Shown here: piece by piece, positions 44,438-52,068 of the stretch
Layout: every line of letters begins with the position of its first letter
How positions within the stretch are numbered: position 1 is the first letter of the stretch
DNA from: Bacteroidales bacterium UBA1715
GTDB lineage: Bacteria > Bacteroidota > Bacteroidia > Bacteroidales > UBA1715
Assembly: GCA_002317135.1 (NCBI GenBank)
Contig: DCIX01000035.1
Span: 1 to 64,000 of the forward strand
Reading direction: 5' to 3'
Length of the DNA stretch: 64,000 nucleotides
Position numbers and translations under genes: made by a program
Notes under the pieces: model-generated
The model's input: the letters and a program-made list of their open reading frames with translations, nothing else
Databases searched by the model: none
Told to the model about the DNA's origin: nothing

Positions 44438-45019
44438 TTACCATTTTTTGATTTCTTCGTTGAATACCAACGATTTAAAATCAGAAAGAAGGTGTAGATG
44501 TTCTATTTGACCAGTGAATGTGTATATATTTCCAACTGTTAGCTTATCGTCAGTTGGGCCTTGGATACCACCGCCAAAATCATGTTCTTCGCGTTGTTTA
44601 TCTTTTACGACTAAACCAGCATGAGGTCCCATAAATGTATTGTTGTCCATTGCTTCAACACGGGCCTCAATCATAATTTTGTCGTACTTGATATCGGTAA
44701 TCCAAACGCTGAGGATTTTAATCTTTTCTTCGTTTTTTGTTTGTTCGAATGGTAAGAAAACAGTGTCTTTGTTTTCTGCAAAAAGACTTTCTAAAACAAC
44801 GTCAGCTTGTTTTTTCAACACCATTGCCGAGTCTTGCATTTTCAAGAATAAGTCAATGTCGCTCATGTCTTGTTGTGATTCAATATCAGCAATCTTTCTT
44901 GCGAAATAGTTTGCCGTATCGGCGTATTTTTGTAGAGAAACAGTGTTTTTCTTTTTACCACATGAAGTTACACATATTGCAAATGATGCAATAATAAATA
45001 ATCCTATAATTTTTTTCAT
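44438..45019 (-). CDS. Lipoprotein of unknown function
   Basis: 193 residues. Lipoprotein signal MKKIIGLFIIASFAICVTSC with lipobox VTS|C. After a short linker come ~80 residues of helical heptad-like sequence (YADTANYFARKIADIESQQ, MQDSAMVLKKQADVVLESLF), then ~90 residues of beta-rich sequence with EHDFGGGIQGPTDD and YTFTGQIEHLHLL. I do not recognise the family. It starts 1 nt after the stop of proC on the same strand, so the two are probably co-transcribed from the -7 box at 45847-45854 and share the terminator at 44404-44434. Envelope location is well supported; role unknown. Confidence 0.8.
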   Translation of the reverse strand: MKKIIGLFIIASFAICVTSCGKKKNTVSLQKYADTANYFARKIADIESQQDMSDIDLFLKMQDSAMVLKKQADVVLESLFAENKDTVFLPFEQTKNEEKIKILSVWITDIKYDKIMIEARVEAMDNNTFMGPHAGLVVKDKQREEHDFGGGIQGPTDDKLTVGNIYTFTGQIEHLHLLSDFKSLVFNEEIKKW

Positions 45020-45020
45020 T

Positions 45021-45827
45021 CTAATCTTCTTTATTAGCGGCTTTGTCGTATGATTTTACAATACCTTTTATTAATGCTGAACTTAATCCGTTGTGTTCCA
45101 TTTCGTTAAGCCCGGCAATTGTAATTCCTCGTGGAGTTGTTACTTTGTCGATTTCGTCTTCTGGGTGAGAATTTAACTGTAAAAGTAATTCTGCAGCACC
45201 TTTTGCTGTTTGGGCGGCAATAAGTTGTGCTTCATCAGCATGGAAACCAATTTGTGTTCCACCTTGCGAAGCAGCACGGATTGTTCTCAAGAAATATGCA
45301 ATACCGCAAGAGCCAAGTGCTGTTGCTGATAGCATAAGATCTTCGTCTAAAACTAAAGTTTTTCCTAACATGTCGAATATCTCTACAACTTCAGCAAATT
45401 CTGACGAATTGCGTTTGTTTGTCGCAATACACGTCATTGACTGACGAATTTTGATTGCTGTATTGGGAATTGCACGAGCAATACAAATGTCTTTATTTAC
45501 TAAAGTTTGAATTTGTGCAATGTCAACACCTGTAACAACATTGATAAGCGTATGTTTTTCAGTGAAGGAATCTTTAATGCCAGTCATAATCATATTGAAA
45601 ATATGTGGCACAACCGACAATACAACGATTCTTGCTCGCGATACAGCATCAGCATTGTCGTCTTGGAAATTGTATCCACCTTCGTGTAGATCCTTTGGCA
45701 AATCCGATTTCTTACGAGTAATAATTATTTGTTCTGGTTTGTATTTACCAGCATTCACCAATCCTTCGGCAATAGACATACCTATGTTTCCACCACCGAT
45801 TATTGCTATTGTTTCGTTAAAATCCAT
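45021..45827 (-). CDS. proC: Pyrroline-5-carboxylate reductase
   Basis: Reduces pyrroline-5-carboxylate to proline with NAD(P)H, the last step of proline synthesis. 268 residues, standard length. The N-terminal Rossmann motif is IAIIGGGNIGMSIAEGL. The family signature AIPNTAIKIRQSMTCIA lies near residue 115. The C-terminal dimerisation domain has ALGSCGIAYFLRTIRAA and the ProC block TTPRGITIAGLNEMEHNGL. A -7 box lies 20 nt upstream. The lipoprotein gene follows at 1 nt. Confidence 0.95.
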   Translation of the reverse strand: MDFNETIAIIGGGNIGMSIAEGLVNAGKYKPEQIIITRKKSDLPKDLHEGGYNFQDDNADAVSRARIVVLSVVPHIFNMIMTGIKDSFTEKHTLINVVTGVDIAQIQTLVNKDICIARAIPNTAIKIRQSMTCIATNKRNSSEFAEVVEIFDMLGKTLVLDEDLMLSATALGSCGIAYFLRTIRAASQGGTQIGFHADEAQLIAAQTAKGAAELLLQLNSHPEDEIDKVTTPRGITIAGLNEMEHNGLSSALIKGIVKSYDKAANKED

Positions 45828-45846
45828 ATATGATTTTTTTGTGCTT

Positions 45847-45854
45847 CAAAAGTA
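45847..45854 (-). promoter_or_regulatory. -7 box TACTTTTG for proC
   Basis: Minus-strand exact TAnnTTTG match, 20 nt upstream of the proC ATG. Confidence 0.55.
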
Positions 45855-45899
45855 CAACCTTTTTTCTGAATACGCATTTCCAATAGCTATCTTTTTCTT

Positions 45900-46529
45900 C
45901 TATATCCAATCAGCAAAAATCTGCATTATGCCTTGTTCTTTTGTAATTTGTTGAATATGAATACCCAATGTAGCAGCAGCTTCGACATTCACCAACAAAT
46001 CATCTACAAACATTGTTTCTTCAGCCTTTAAACCTGCATCGTTTAGTACATATTGGTAGATTTTGGTATCGGGTTTACGTAGTTTCAATTCATTTGAATA
46101 ATACACTTTCTCGAACAAATCCTCATTTGATTGTATTGGTAAGTTTTGACGTTTGGCAATGTTGCCAAATTCTTTGGTATGCAGTTCGTTAGTGTTGCTT
46201 AACAAAAATGTGCGATATTTTTTCTTCAATGCTAATAGCAATGGAATATGTTCAGCTGGATAGCCAACAAGAATTGCATTCCATGCAGATAGAAATTGTT
46301 CTTCTGTAAAATTCACGGATGAGATATTTCTAAGATGTTGCATAAAATCTTGTGGAGAAATTTTCCCACATTCAAATTGAAGAAATGCATCGTCGGTGAA
46401 CAGATGTTTTAGAACTTCTTGTGCACTGCAATGAAACAAATCGGCGAATGCGTTTACTGTGCGTTGTTCCTCTATTTGAAAAACTACGCCGCCGAAGTCG
46501 AAAATGATGTTTTTGATTGTATTTTTCAT
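45900..46529 (-). CDS. HAD-superfamily phosphatase (YihX-like)
   Basis: 209 residues from the ATG at 46529 (MKNTIKNIIFDFGGVVFQ); the longer start at 46553 adds eight residues before the usual N-terminus. HAD motifs: IIFDFGGVV (motif I; nucleophile Asp, with Gly at the second position as in YihX-type enzymes), FLLSNTN (motif II), LKLRKPD (motif III Lys) and MFVDDLLVN (motif IV). The helical cap between motifs I and II is of the C1 type. These enzymes dephosphorylate sugar phosphates or nucleotides; substrate unknown. It is divergent from the CAT-anticodon tRNA. Confidence 0.9.
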   Translation of the reverse strand: MKNTIKNIIFDFGGVVFQIEEQRTVNAFADLFHCSAQEVLKHLFTDDAFLQFECGKISPQDFMQHLRNISSVNFTEEQFLSAWNAILVGYPAEHIPLLLALKKKYRTFLLSNTNELHTKEFGNIAKRQNLPIQSNEDLFEKVYYSNELKLRKPDTKIYQYVLNDAGLKAEETMFVDDLLVNVEAAATLGIHIQQITKEQGIMQIFADWI

Positions 46530-46547
46530 TGAAATAAATTTATTCGC

Positions 46548-46577
46548 TTGCAAAATACCACAATTTAATTATTTTTG
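46548..46577 (+). promoter_or_regulatory. -33/-7 promoter (TTG-N19-TATTTTTG) for the tRNA
   Basis: TTG at 46548-46550 and TATTTTTG at 46570-46577, 19 nt apart, ending 28 nt before the tRNA. Confidence 0.65.
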
Positions 46578-46605
46578 CACACGAAAACTTTTAGAAATAA
46601 AAGTT

Positions 46606-46682
46606 GGACCCTTAGCTCAGCTGGTTAGAGCACCTGACTCATAATCAGGTGGTCGTTGGTTCAAGCCCAACAGGGTCCACCA
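46606..46682 (+). tRNA. tRNA with CAT anticodon (Met elongator or Ile2)
   Basis: 77 nt with encoded CCA. Acceptor GGACCCT / AGGGTCC, D arm with GGTTAGAG, anticodon stem CCTGA / TCAGG around CTCATAA, T arm GTTGG / CCAAC with TTCAAGC. The anticodon is CAT. It lacks the initiator-type features. The stretches GACTCATAATC and TGGTCG near the anticodon look more like tRNA-Ile2 (lysidine-modified) than elongator Met, but I cannot decide without comparison. Confidence 0.93.
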
Positions 46683-46684
46683 CC

Positions 46685-46717
46685 AAAAGCATCTACAGAA
46701 ATGTAGATGCTTTTTTT
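46685..46717 (+). terminator. Terminator of the CAT tRNA
   Basis: AAAAGCATCTACA / TGTAGATGCTTTT stem capped by a GAAA tetraloop and followed by a T-run. It begins 2 nt after the tRNA CCA. Confidence 0.9.
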
Positions 46718-46749
46718 ATGCCGTTTTTGTAAAAATAAGTGTTGAAATA

Positions 46750-46959
46750 TTACTCTTTACGAAACTCTTGACCGCATTTACTGCAAGCCCAATTAGGGTC
46801 GTTATCCGATATGATACAACCATAAAAAATATAATGTTTTCCAGTTCTTTTAAACATTTCTTTTTCGCTACATATTGGTTCCCCAAAGAGGATTTCGTAA
46901 ACGTCTCCTTTACATTTGGGACATTTACGAGGTTTACGTTTTACTATAATTTGTTCCAT
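46750..46959 (-). CDS. Small zinc-ribbon protein
   Basis: 69 residues with two CxxC knuckles: CPKCKGDVYEILFGEP (about residues 13-28) and ACSKCGQEF near the C-terminus, and a further conserved-looking Cys near 49 (YGCII). The pairs are ~45 residues apart, which fits a single zinc ribbon. No signal peptide, so cytoplasmic. I do not recognise the family; nucleic-acid binding or protein contacts are only possible roles. It is downstream of a strong terminator on the other strand and alone in its unit. Confidence 0.75.
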   Translation of the reverse strand: MEQIIVKRKPRKCPKCKGDVYEILFGEPICSEKEMFKRTGKHYIFYGCIISDNDPNWACSKCGQEFRKE

Positions 46960-47109
46960 ATTTTTTTATTAAGTTTCTTAAATATACCTTCATATTTGAT
47001 TTTGTAAATCGTTCTTTGGCGTTTTTTACATGTAAAAATGTGGAAATGATATACATCCTGGCAGTATACCTTATTGCACGTTTATTCGTTAGATTTTTGA
47101 TGTGTGTTC

Positions 47110-47569
47110 TTGTTCTTTCTTGCAACAGGTCAAGAAAGAACCAAAGAACCCCGCCGAGCACCTGCTTCGCTAAAAATCACCTTCGTACGGCTAAAAAAGA
47201 CTATGAGTTGCTCCGTAAACTCCGCAACAATCGTCTTTTTCTTTACGCCGACCTACGGCGATTTTCTTAACGCGCGCAGCTGAATCGGCTTTGTTGTTCT
47301 TACATAGATGAAAACCTAAAAATAAAACGTATTGCTTGTCGTATACAGTAATCATCCCAAGATTGAACCTCTCGACTTCACGAATGAGCGTTAAGAAAAA
47401 CGACGGAATGAAGCGTTAAAAAGGATTTGATGCCTCCGGCAATGCCATTGGGAAATCCAACCACGTGGCATTCCAAATCCTTTAGCGGAATGCAGTCGTT
47501 TTTTAGCGAAGGCGTGGGTCGATGGCGTTCTTTTGGTTACTTTTCTTTCGCTATAGAAAGAAAAGTAAC
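47110..47569. repeat. Bilaterally symmetric intergenic repeat element with terminal hairpins
   Basis: A ~460-bp element in the gap 46960-47747. The left end is a hairpin, GTTCTTTCTTG / CAAGAAAGAAC (47110-47120, 47129-47139); the right end a hairpin, GTTACTTTTCTTTC / GAAAGAAAAGTAAC (47536-47549, 47556-47569). Inward, the two halves match in opposite orientation: CTTCGCTAAAAA at 47165-47176 and its complement at 47500-47511, TTTTCTTAACGC at 47262-47273 and its complement at 47388-47399. The halves are otherwise diverged. This kind of repeat is scattered in Bacteroidota genomes in my experience. Short ORFs through it (47016-47270 plus, 47391-47579 minus) are not believable as genes. Confidence 0.75.
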
Positions 47570-47706
47570 ATAATTTCATTTTTTATGCATTGTCAACTAG
47601 TATATCATTCCCCAATGTAGTATATTTTCTTTCATCTTTTTCGTCAATATTGCATTTAAATCCAATAGATTGGAAGCGTGTTGACTGCTCATTACATTTA
47701 CTCTGT

Positions 47707-47723
47707 TTTAAATCCTATACGGC
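47707..47723 (+). repeat. 17-bp inverted repeat, left copy, before the lipocalin gene
   Basis: TTTAAATCCTATACGGC, the exact reverse complement of 48280-48296. It lies 24 nt before the lipocalin ATG. Confidence 0.85.
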
Positions 47724-47747
47724 TAAGTGTTTTAAAAAAGTAGTATT

Positions 47748-48272
47748 ATGAAAAAGATGGTAATGAGTTTACTTTGTGGAGTGTCGATATTTGGTTGCTC
47801 TGCATGTCGTTCAACTATTGATACAACGACGGTTCCCGAGCTTGATTTGGAACAATTTATGGGAAAATGGTACGAAATAGCTCGTTTTGACCATAGTTTT
47901 GAACGTGGCTTGGTCGGTTGTACAGCTGATTATTCTATTCAGCCCGATAATACAGTGAAGGTTGTGAATTCTGGCTACAAGAACGATTTCAATGGCAAAT
48001 TTAAACAGTCTGTAGGCAAGGCACGTCGTCCGAACGATGCGGTGCCTGGGCAGTTGGAAGTGTCGTTTTTCCTTTGGTTTTATTCCGATTACAATGTGTT
48101 GTATTTGGCACCCGATTACGAATATGTTCTAATTGGAAGTAGTAGCGATAAGTATTTATGGATATTAAGCCGTACCGCACAAATGGAACCAGAGGCAAAG
48201 AATAAGGTTTTGACCGTAGCTAAGGAACGCGGTTACGATACGGATAAATTAATATGGGTTTCTCAAAAGTAA
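47748..48272 (+). CDS. Outer-membrane lipocalin lipoprotein (Blc-like)
   Basis: 174 residues. Lipoprotein signal MKKMVMSLLCGVSIFGCSAC with candidate lipidated Cys at about residue 17 or 20. The lipocalin signature GKWYEIARFDHSFERG (about residues 39-54) opens the beta-barrel, followed by CTADYSIQPDNTVKVVN, YNVLYLAPDYEYVLIG and YLWILSRT, the usual three structurally conserved regions of bacterial lipocalins. Blc-type proteins sit in the outer membrane and bind lysophospholipids or fatty acids under envelope stress. No TAnnTTTG box lies between the left inverted repeat and the ATG. The gene is flanked by a perfect 17-bp inverted repeat on both sides. Confidence 0.92.
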   Translation: MKKMVMSLLCGVSIFGCSACRSTIDTTTVPELDLEQFMGKWYEIARFDHSFERGLVGCTADYSIQPDNTVKVVNSGYKNDFNGKFKQSVGKARRPNDAVPGQLEVSFFLWFYSDYNVLYLAPDYEYVLIGSSSDKYLWILSRTAQMEPEAKNKVLTVAKERGYDTDKLIWVSQK

Positions 48273-48279
48273 CACAAAT

Positions 48280-48296
48280 GCCGTATAGGATTTAAA
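48280..48296 (+). repeat. 17-bp inverted repeat, right copy, after the lipocalin gene
   Basis: GCCGTATAGGATTTAAA, the exact complement-inverse of 47707-47723, starting 7 nt after the lipocalin stop; the two copies enclose 556 nt. Confidence 0.85.
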
Positions 48297-48340
48297 TTTC
48301 CCATTATATTTCATGTTCTTTAAAAGAAACATTTCCTATG

Positions 48341-49210
48341 TTACTCGGCTTTTTTCTGAAAAAATGCTCCGGTCAAGCTTTCTGTATCAACGGTATTTAT
48401 GAATGCGTCAGGAACCTGTTCTTTTATGGTCTTTACTACCGAAATATATTGGTCTTTTGCAACAACAGAATAGACGATATTGGATTCTGAGAGTGTATGT
48501 GATCCTTCACAATTGATAATGGTAGCACCGTGACGGCTCTTTTCGTAAATAATTTTACTCACTTTGTCTGGTTCAGAAGTGACAACAAATATAGTTTCTT
48601 TCTGGTAGTGCTTGAACAGCATGTGTATCATCTGGGTTGATGCGTATTGGAATATGATAGAGTAGAGAGCCTTGTCCCATCCAAAAAGCAGACCTGCGGA
48701 AATAAGGATGACGGAGTTGATTCCCAGCACAAGGTTCCATGAATCAACTTGTTTCTTTTCAGACATGTAGATGGCAATGAAGTCTGTTCCTCCAGCAGTA
48801 GCTTCTACAGAAAGACAAATACTGATAGCTGCACCGTTGATAATTCCACCAAAAATGGAAATCAACAGAGTGTCGTTTGTAATGGTGTAGCTCGGCAATA
48901 AGTCTGCGAAAAATCCAGTGAGGAAAATCATCACGCAAGAGTAGATTGTAAACTTTTTGCCTATGAATTTAAAACCAATAAAAACAGGAATGGCGTTGAT
49001 TAGGATGTTGATGTAAGAGAACGGAAGGTTTATATTGAAAAAAAATTCAGCTATACGTTGTATAAGCAGGGTCAGACCATTTGCGCCTCCGGGCAATAGA
49101 CCTCCGGCCTGGATGAATGTTTTGATGTTGGCAGCCATCAGTAGGGCTGCTCCTGTGATGAATAGGATTCTTTTCGAATCTTTTTTAAAATTGAATAATT
49201 CAGTTGCCAT
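48341..49210 (-). CDS. YitT-family membrane protein with DUF2179 domain
   Basis: 289 residues. Five or six transmembrane helices in the first ~200 residues; LPGGANGLTLLIQRIAEFF (about residues 38-56) is the family-typical N-terminal repeat, and AGGTDFIAIYMSEK its second copy. The C-terminal ~85 residues are the soluble DUF2179 (VVTSEPDKVSKIIYEKSRHG, TIINCEGSHTLSESNIVYSV). The family is widespread; the substrate or activity is not established. A -7 box lies upstream on the minus strand, back to back with that of the PAP2 gene. Confidence 0.9.
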   Translation of the reverse strand: MATELFNFKKDSKRILFITGAALLMAANIKTFIQAGGLLPGGANGLTLLIQRIAEFFFNINLPFSYINILINAIPVFIGFKFIGKKFTIYSCVMIFLTGFFADLLPSYTITNDTLLISIFGGIINGAAISICLSVEATAGGTDFIAIYMSEKKQVDSWNLVLGINSVILISAGLLFGWDKALYSIIFQYASTQMIHMLFKHYQKETIFVVTSEPDKVSKIIYEKSRHGATIINCEGSHTLSESNIVYSVVAKDQYISVVKTIKEQVPDAFINTVDTESLTGAFFQKKAE

Positions 49211-49230
49211 TTTATTATGTTTTGCCGGTG

Positions 49231-49238
49231 CAAAAGTA
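49231..49238 (-). promoter_or_regulatory. -7 box TACTTTTG for the yitT-like gene
   Basis: Minus-strand exact TAnnTTTG match, 21 nt upstream of the yitT-like ATG. Confidence 0.55.
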
Positions 49239-49268
49239 ATTTTTTTAATGCAATTGCTTATATTTTTC

Positions 49269-49276
49269 TACCTTTG
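49269..49276 (+). promoter_or_regulatory. -7 box TACCTTTG for the PAP2 gene
   Basis: Exact TAnnTTTG match. Its predicted transcript start falls at about 49283, so the ATG at 49292 is more likely than the one at 49283. Confidence 0.5.
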
Positions 49277-49291
49277 TGAGGTATGGAATAT

Positions 49292-50050
49292 ATGAAAAGG
49301 GTGAAATTACAATTGTTAGTTAGTTTGTTTGTTTGCCTACAGATGGTTACTCCTGTTGTTGCACAAACTGATTCAAGTAATGTAAAGCACAACTTGACCA
49401 AAGAAAAATATCAGTTTTCTGCGAAACGAGTGATTCTCCCTGTATCTTTGGGCGTTGTAGGTGCTACAGGATTGATACCGAACTCTCCTTTGAATAAATT
49501 GTCGAATTCTGTTCATGAGGAAATAAGCGTCCATTCATATCATACTAACGTTGACGATTGGCTGCAATATATGCCTCTTACTATGTATTGGGGACTAAAT
49601 TGGGCATATTTACATAATGGCCAGCATACAATAAAGGAAAGTGTCTCAAAAACGGCTATTGCTTGTTTAAGTACAATGATTATTTCGACAGGTTTAAAAT
49701 ATAGCATCCGGGAGAAGCGTCCGGATAGCAATAAACAAAATTCTTTTCCTTCGGGCCATACGGCAGTTGTATTTACAGGCGCGGAATTGGTACGCTTGGA
49801 ATATGGAAATGTGTACGGTTCAATTGCATATACTATGGCACTGATGGTTGGTTCTATGCGTGTGTATAATGACCGTCATTGGGTACATGATGTTGTGTCG
49901 GGCGCGGGAATCGGTATATTGAGTGCACGAATAGGAAATTGGCTTTGCCCGGATTTTAAGAAATCAGAAAAGAATAGGTCTGTTAGTTTTAGTCCTTATT
50001 TTTCCGTTGAAAAAGATGGCTGTTTGCTGTCTGCCTCGTTGCGATTTTAA
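49292..50050 (+). CDS. PAP2-family phosphatase
   Basis: 252 residues from ATG 49292 (MKRVKLQLLVSLFVCLQMVTPV), with a cleavable signal peptide (to about VVAQ). The three PAP2 motifs are visible: REKRPDSNKQNSFPSGHTAV (motif 1 KxxxxxxRP-like and motif 2 PSGH) and MRVYNDRHWVHDVVSGAGIG (motif 3, SRxxxxxHxxxD-like, with R, H and D present). These enzymes dephosphorylate undecaprenyl pyrophosphate, phosphatidic acid or lipid A at the periplasmic face. Having one hydrophobic segment cluster and a signal peptide, it is predicted to be periplasmic or membrane-anchored. The substrate cannot be read from the motifs. Divergent from the YitT-like gene. Confidence 0.88.
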   Translation: MKRVKLQLLVSLFVCLQMVTPVVAQTDSSNVKHNLTKEKYQFSAKRVILPVSLGVVGATGLIPNSPLNKLSNSVHEEISVHSYHTNVDDWLQYMPLTMYWGLNWAYLHNGQHTIKESVSKTAIACLSTMIISTGLKYSIREKRPDSNKQNSFPSGHTAVVFTGAELVRLEYGNVYGSIAYTMALMVGSMRVYNDRHWVHDVVSGAGIGILSARIGNWLCPDFKKSEKNRSVSFSPYFSVEKDGCLLSASLRF

Positions 50051-50115
50051 TTGATATTTTCTTGGTCGGACTTTAATTTCGAACAAAATTACAGAATGGT
50101 TTTGCTATAAAACAA

Positions 50116-50142
50116 AAAACCACGACAGTTTGCCGTGGTTTT
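50116..50142 (-). terminator. Terminator of tRNA-Lys
   Basis: AAAACCACG / CGTGGTTTT stem around a 9-nt loop, just downstream of the minus-strand tRNA and followed there by a T-rich stretch. Confidence 0.75.
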
Positions 50143-50144
50143 CG

Positions 50145-50217
50145 TGATCCAGATGGGGCTCGAACCCATGACCCCATCCTTAAAAGGGATGTGCTCTACC
50201 TGCTGAGCTACTGAATC
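50145..50217 (-). tRNA. tRNA-Lys (TTT)
   Basis: 73 nt to the discriminator base, no encoded CCA (CGA follows). Acceptor GATTCAG / CTGGATC with one G-U, D arm AGCTCAGCAGGTAGAGC, anticodon stem CATCC / GGATG around CTTTTAA (anticodon TTT), T arm ATGGG / CCCAT with TTCGAGC. Confidence 0.95.
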
Positions 50218-50242
50218 GATCCGTCTCTCAAAAAAGACGATG

Positions 50243-50250
50243 CAAAAGTA
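50243..50250 (-). promoter_or_regulatory. -7 box TACTTTTG for tRNA-Lys
   Basis: Minus-strand exact TAnnTTTG match, 25 nt upstream of the tRNA. The rest of 50251-50545 is AT-rich, with a TCGAAAA/TTTTCGA palindrome (50333-50348) and a TTCTTTCTTG-like hairpin at about 50373-50400, similar to the left end of the 47110 element; no gene. Confidence 0.55.
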
Positions 50251-50545
50251 GTCATTTTTTTATATCTCCCAAATAAAAGCGAACTTTTTTTTGAAAAATG
50301 TTTAGATTTATCTACTTCTGTCTTGTAGTAAGTCGAAAATCTTTTCGAAGAATCTTGTTAGTTTTCTTTCTTGACCTATGCAGGAAAGAATAAATAATCA
50401 TATAAAAAAGGAATTAAAAATATGTTTTTGTTGTTTGTAAGATAAATCGGACTTTTTGATTATAAACGTATACGAAAAACGCGTATTTGTACTACGATTT
50501 ATTCTAAAATTTTAATAAAAACTTATATTTTATTACTTAATTTTA

Positions 50546-50574
50546 TTGTTTTGCTTACAATTTTTATACTTTTG
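50546..50574 (+). promoter_or_regulatory. -33/-7 promoter (TTG-N18-TACTTTTG) for amtB
   Basis: TTG at 50546-50548 and TACTTTTG at 50567-50574, 18 nt apart; leader of ~40 nt to the amtB ATG. Confidence 0.6.
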
Positions 50575-50620
50575 TCTCGCAAACAAACAAAAAGTATAAC
50601 TTATCTAAAATTTAAACGGT

Positions 50621-51997
50621 ATGGAAAAACGATGGTACATTTTTATGGCGATTCTTTTAGCAATCACGGTAATTGGTTGCTTTGTGCCAAATCAACCAGA
50701 AATCTGGACTCTTAGTGACAACATTAACCTTGCAGATGTTGCTTGGCTGTTGACCGCTACAATCTTTGTGTTAATGATGACTCCTGGTCTTTCTTTGTTC
50801 TATGGTGGTATGGTTCGTAAGAAAAATATCATTTCTACCATTTTACAAAGTATAATTGCTATGGGTTTGATTAGTGTGATTTGGGTGTTCTGTGGGTTCA
50901 GTCTTGCATTTGGAGACGATGTAGCGGGAATTATTGGTAGTCCTAAAACATATTTCTTTATGTATAATGTAGGTGGCCAAGCAACTGATGAACTTTCTAC
51001 GAAATTAGGATTGACAATTCCTCTTGCATTATATGCATTATTTCAAATGAAATTTGCCATAATCACTCCTTCTTTGATTACGGGTTCGTTCGCAGAACGT
51101 GTTCGTTTCTCTGGCTATCTTGTGTTTATGGCTTTGTTCTGCATCTTGATTTATTGTCCACTTGCTCACTGTACTTGGCATCCAGATGGATTGTTCGCAC
51201 AAATGCATGTAAAAGACTTTGCTGGTGGAATCGTGGTGCATGCATCTTCGGGTGTTGCTGCTCTTGTAGGTGCGTTATTTTTAGGAAGAAGACGTAACCA
51301 AGCATCTCAACCTGCTAATATCCCGTATGTTGTGCTTGGTGCCTCAATGCTTTGGTTAGGTTGGTTCGGTTTTAACGCTGGATCTAGTTTGGCAGCAAAC
51401 GAAGTAGCAGTAAAGGCATTCTTGAACACAAACACGGCGGCTGCAACAGCAATGTTGACTTGGTTGTTCTTGGATGGCATTCTTGGTAGAAAACCATCAG
51501 CAATGGGCGCTTCTGTTGGTGGTGTTGTTGGTTTGGTTGCCATTACTCCTTCGGCAGGATGGGTTAGTACATCGGAAAGTGTTCTCATTGCATTCGTAAC
51601 AACATTGATTTGCAATATGGCTTGTTACATTAAAAACAAGAAAACTGCTGTTGACGATGCTTTGGACGTATTCCCAACACATGGACTTGGTGGTATTGTT
51701 GGTACAATCTTAACAGGTATATTCGTATACAAATACGAACCAGGATTGGCTGAAGAAGGTGTTACACATTTCCAATTCTTCTTCAACCACATTATTGCCT
51801 TAATTATCGTTGTAGTTTACACTGCCGGAATGTCATACGCACTATATTGGTTGACAAACAAAATGATTCCTATGCGTGTTGGTGCTGATTGTGAAGAAAT
51901 CGGTCTTGACCGTAGCCAACACGATGAACATTATGGAAGACTTCGCGAAATCGCAGAATACGACGAAACAAATCTTGAAGTTTCTGAAAAGAAATAG
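50621..51997 (+). CDS. amtB: Ammonium transporter (Amt family)
   Basis: 458 residues and about 11 transmembrane helices. Conducts ammonia/ammonium across the inner membrane. Amt signatures: LMMTPGLSLFYGGMVRKKN (second helix), KDFAGGIVVHASSGVAALVG (about residues 198-217, with the first pore His in VVHASSG) and FPTHGLGGIVGTILTGIF (near 352, second pore His). The cytoplasmic C-terminal tail is present (GADCEEIGLDRSQHDEHYGR), the part PII proteins usually contact. No glnK lies next to it, unlike in many bacteria. It has its own promoter and a strong terminator, so it is monocistronic. Confidence 0.96.
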   Translation: MEKRWYIFMAILLAITVIGCFVPNQPEIWTLSDNINLADVAWLLTATIFVLMMTPGLSLFYGGMVRKKNIISTILQSIIAMGLISVIWVFCGFSLAFGDDVAGIIGSPKTYFFMYNVGGQATDELSTKLGLTIPLALYALFQMKFAIITPSLITGSFAERVRFSGYLVFMALFCILIYCPLAHCTWHPDGLFAQMHVKDFAGGIVVHASSGVAALVGALFLGRRRNQASQPANIPYVVLGASMLWLGWFGFNAGSSLAANEVAVKAFLNTNTAAATAMLTWLFLDGILGRKPSAMGASVGGVVGLVAITPSAGWVSTSESVLIAFVTTLICNMACYIKNKKTAVDDALDVFPTHGLGGIVGTILTGIFVYKYEPGLAEEGVTHFQFFFNHIIALIIVVVYTAGMSYALYWLTNKMIPMRVGADCEEIGLDRSQHDEHYGRLREIAEYDETNLEVSEKK

Positions 51998-52012
51998 CCA
52001 TTTCATTCAAAC

Positions 52013-52048
52013 AAAAAATCCCGATAGAATTTTCTATCGGGATTTTTT
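52013..52048 (+). terminator. Bidirectional terminator between amtB and rlmB
   Basis: Long stem AAAAAATCCCGATAGAA / TTCTATCGGGATTTTTT with a tiny loop and T-runs on both strands, 15 nt after the amtB stop and 20 nt from the rlmB stop on the other strand. Confidence 0.9.
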
Positions 52049-52068
52049 ATTTTCTATAGGAAGAGTTG

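Noticed and set aside
47016..47270. 84-codon ORF inside the symmetric repeat element
   Set aside because: It follows the inverted-repeat arms and has no recognisable protein pattern; the repeat explains the open frame.
47391..47579. 62-codon minus-strand ORF in the right arm of the same element
   Set aside because: It covers the terminal hairpin and is a by-product of the repeat.
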